A DNA stretch of 64,000 nucleotides, taken from Streptomyces sp. NRRL WC-3626 (GTDB lineage Bacteria > Actinomycetota > Actinomycetes > Streptomycetales > Streptomycetaceae). Of this stretch, positions 63,539 to 64,000 are shown piece after piece (the stretch's first letter is position 1; each line of letters begins with the position of its first letter). Below the pieces are notes generated by a model. It saw nothing but the letters and a program-made list of their open reading frames with translations. It ran no database searches and was not told where the DNA came from. Made by a program: the position numbers and the translations under genes. The stretch spans positions 88,021 through 152,020 of the forward strand of contig NZ_JOCA01000025.1 in assembly GCF_000718785.1 (NCBI RefSeq), given 5' to 3'.

Positions 63539-64000
63539 GCGTGGACGACCGTCGTGCGCCGGCACGACGCCCTGCGCACCACGTGCGTGATCGACGACGT
63601 TCCGCAGCCGCTGCTCGTCGTCCATCGTCAACTCGTCCGTCCACTGGCGGTCGTGGACCTGACGGCGGCGCGTGATGTCACGTCCCGGCTGCGGGACGCC
63701 TTGCTGACAGAGATGGACCGTTGTGCGCTGTCGGCGTCCGTGCCCGCGCACCGGCTCGCCCTCGTCATGCTTCCCGGCGGCCGTCATCGCCTGGTCTGGA
63801 CGGTCCACCACCTGCTCGTCGACGGGTGGAGCATCTCGCTCGTCCTCGACGAACTCTTCACCCTCTATCAGGAGATGTCACACGGCGGCGGTGAGTCGCT
63901 CCTGTCGGAGGCGGTGTCGTACCGGGGGTTCGCGGAGTGGTTGGGGTCGCGTGATGCGGGGGTGGATGAGGAGTTCTGGCGGGGTGTGCTGGGTGGGGTG
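63539..64000 (+). pseudogene. Continuation of the second NRPS condensation domain after the amber codon
   Basis: The same reading frame continues for 154 codons to the window end with unmistakable condensation-domain sequence: WTTVVRRHDALRT right after the stop and the catalytic TVHHLLVDGWS near 63803-63835. The only lesion visible is the single TAG. If it were glutamine (CAG), the domain would be intact. Confidence 0.85.

Overview
The window is high-GC actinobacterial chromosome, almost certainly Streptomyces. The signs are strong third-position G/C, frequent GTG starts, frequent leaderless-type starts, AfsR/SARP, DevS-type and ABC-F genes, a rare TTA leucine codon, and a non-ribosomal peptide synthetase (NRPS) locus.

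Region 1 (1-21,050) is a nitrate/nitrite respiration island. A narGH locus lies on the minus strand (narH is cut by the left edge). A complete narGHJI operon lies on the plus strand (12,486-19,297). Between them are a small membrane protein, a radical SAM/SPASM enzyme, a copper nitrite reductase-like protein with an extra N-terminal cupredoxin domain, a CopD-like membrane protein, an Acg-like nitroreductase, a flavin-binding protein, a NarK transporter and a hemerythrin. A two-GAF histidine kinase of DevS/DosS/OsdK type follows the second nar operon. Upstream of several of these genes are copies of a DevR/DosR-like palindrome (GGGAC-N4/5-GNCCC). I infer one oxygen/NO-responsive regulon in which nitrate is imported, reduced to nitrite, and possibly reduced further to NO.

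Region 2 (21,450-29,000) holds a CGNR-type regulator facing a glyoxalase-fold gene across a palindrome-rich spacer. Next come a flavoprotein-ferredoxin-ferredoxin reductase-MerR run, a drug-efflux-type MFS gene broken by an in-frame amber codon, and an ABC-F gene that loses its 3' end in an extraordinary G-rich tract.

Region 3 (29,199-34,372) is an AztABCD-type zinc importer with divergent ATPase and permease genes over a Zur-like box, one solute-binding protein and two AztD-like metallochaperone lipoproteins.

Region 4 (34,395-47,800) carries mixed housekeeping and regulatory genes: methyltransferase, TetR/NmrA pair, AfsR-type regulator, secreted DUF4394 protein, NfeD/SPFH pair, VanW protein, a short-chain dehydrogenase remnant, a GlxA-type AraC regulator and a saccharopine-dehydrogenase-like protein.

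Region 5 (47,891-55,780) looks like an amino-galactoside utilisation module: secreted GH36 alpha-galactosidase/alpha-GalNAcase, HutC-type GntR regulator, SIS isomerase (AgaS-like), BadF/NAGK-type sugar kinase, EamA/DMT transporter and class II aldolase. A 14-bp operator-like sequence is shared between the regulator and the operon.

Region 6 (56,118-64,000) has a secreted NlpC-like/peptidoglycan-binding protein, an ArsR-type regulator with an MFS exporter containing a TTA codon, and the opening of an NRPS cluster: free carrier protein, MbtH-like protein, and a C-A-PCP-C synthetase interrupted by an in-frame amber codon.
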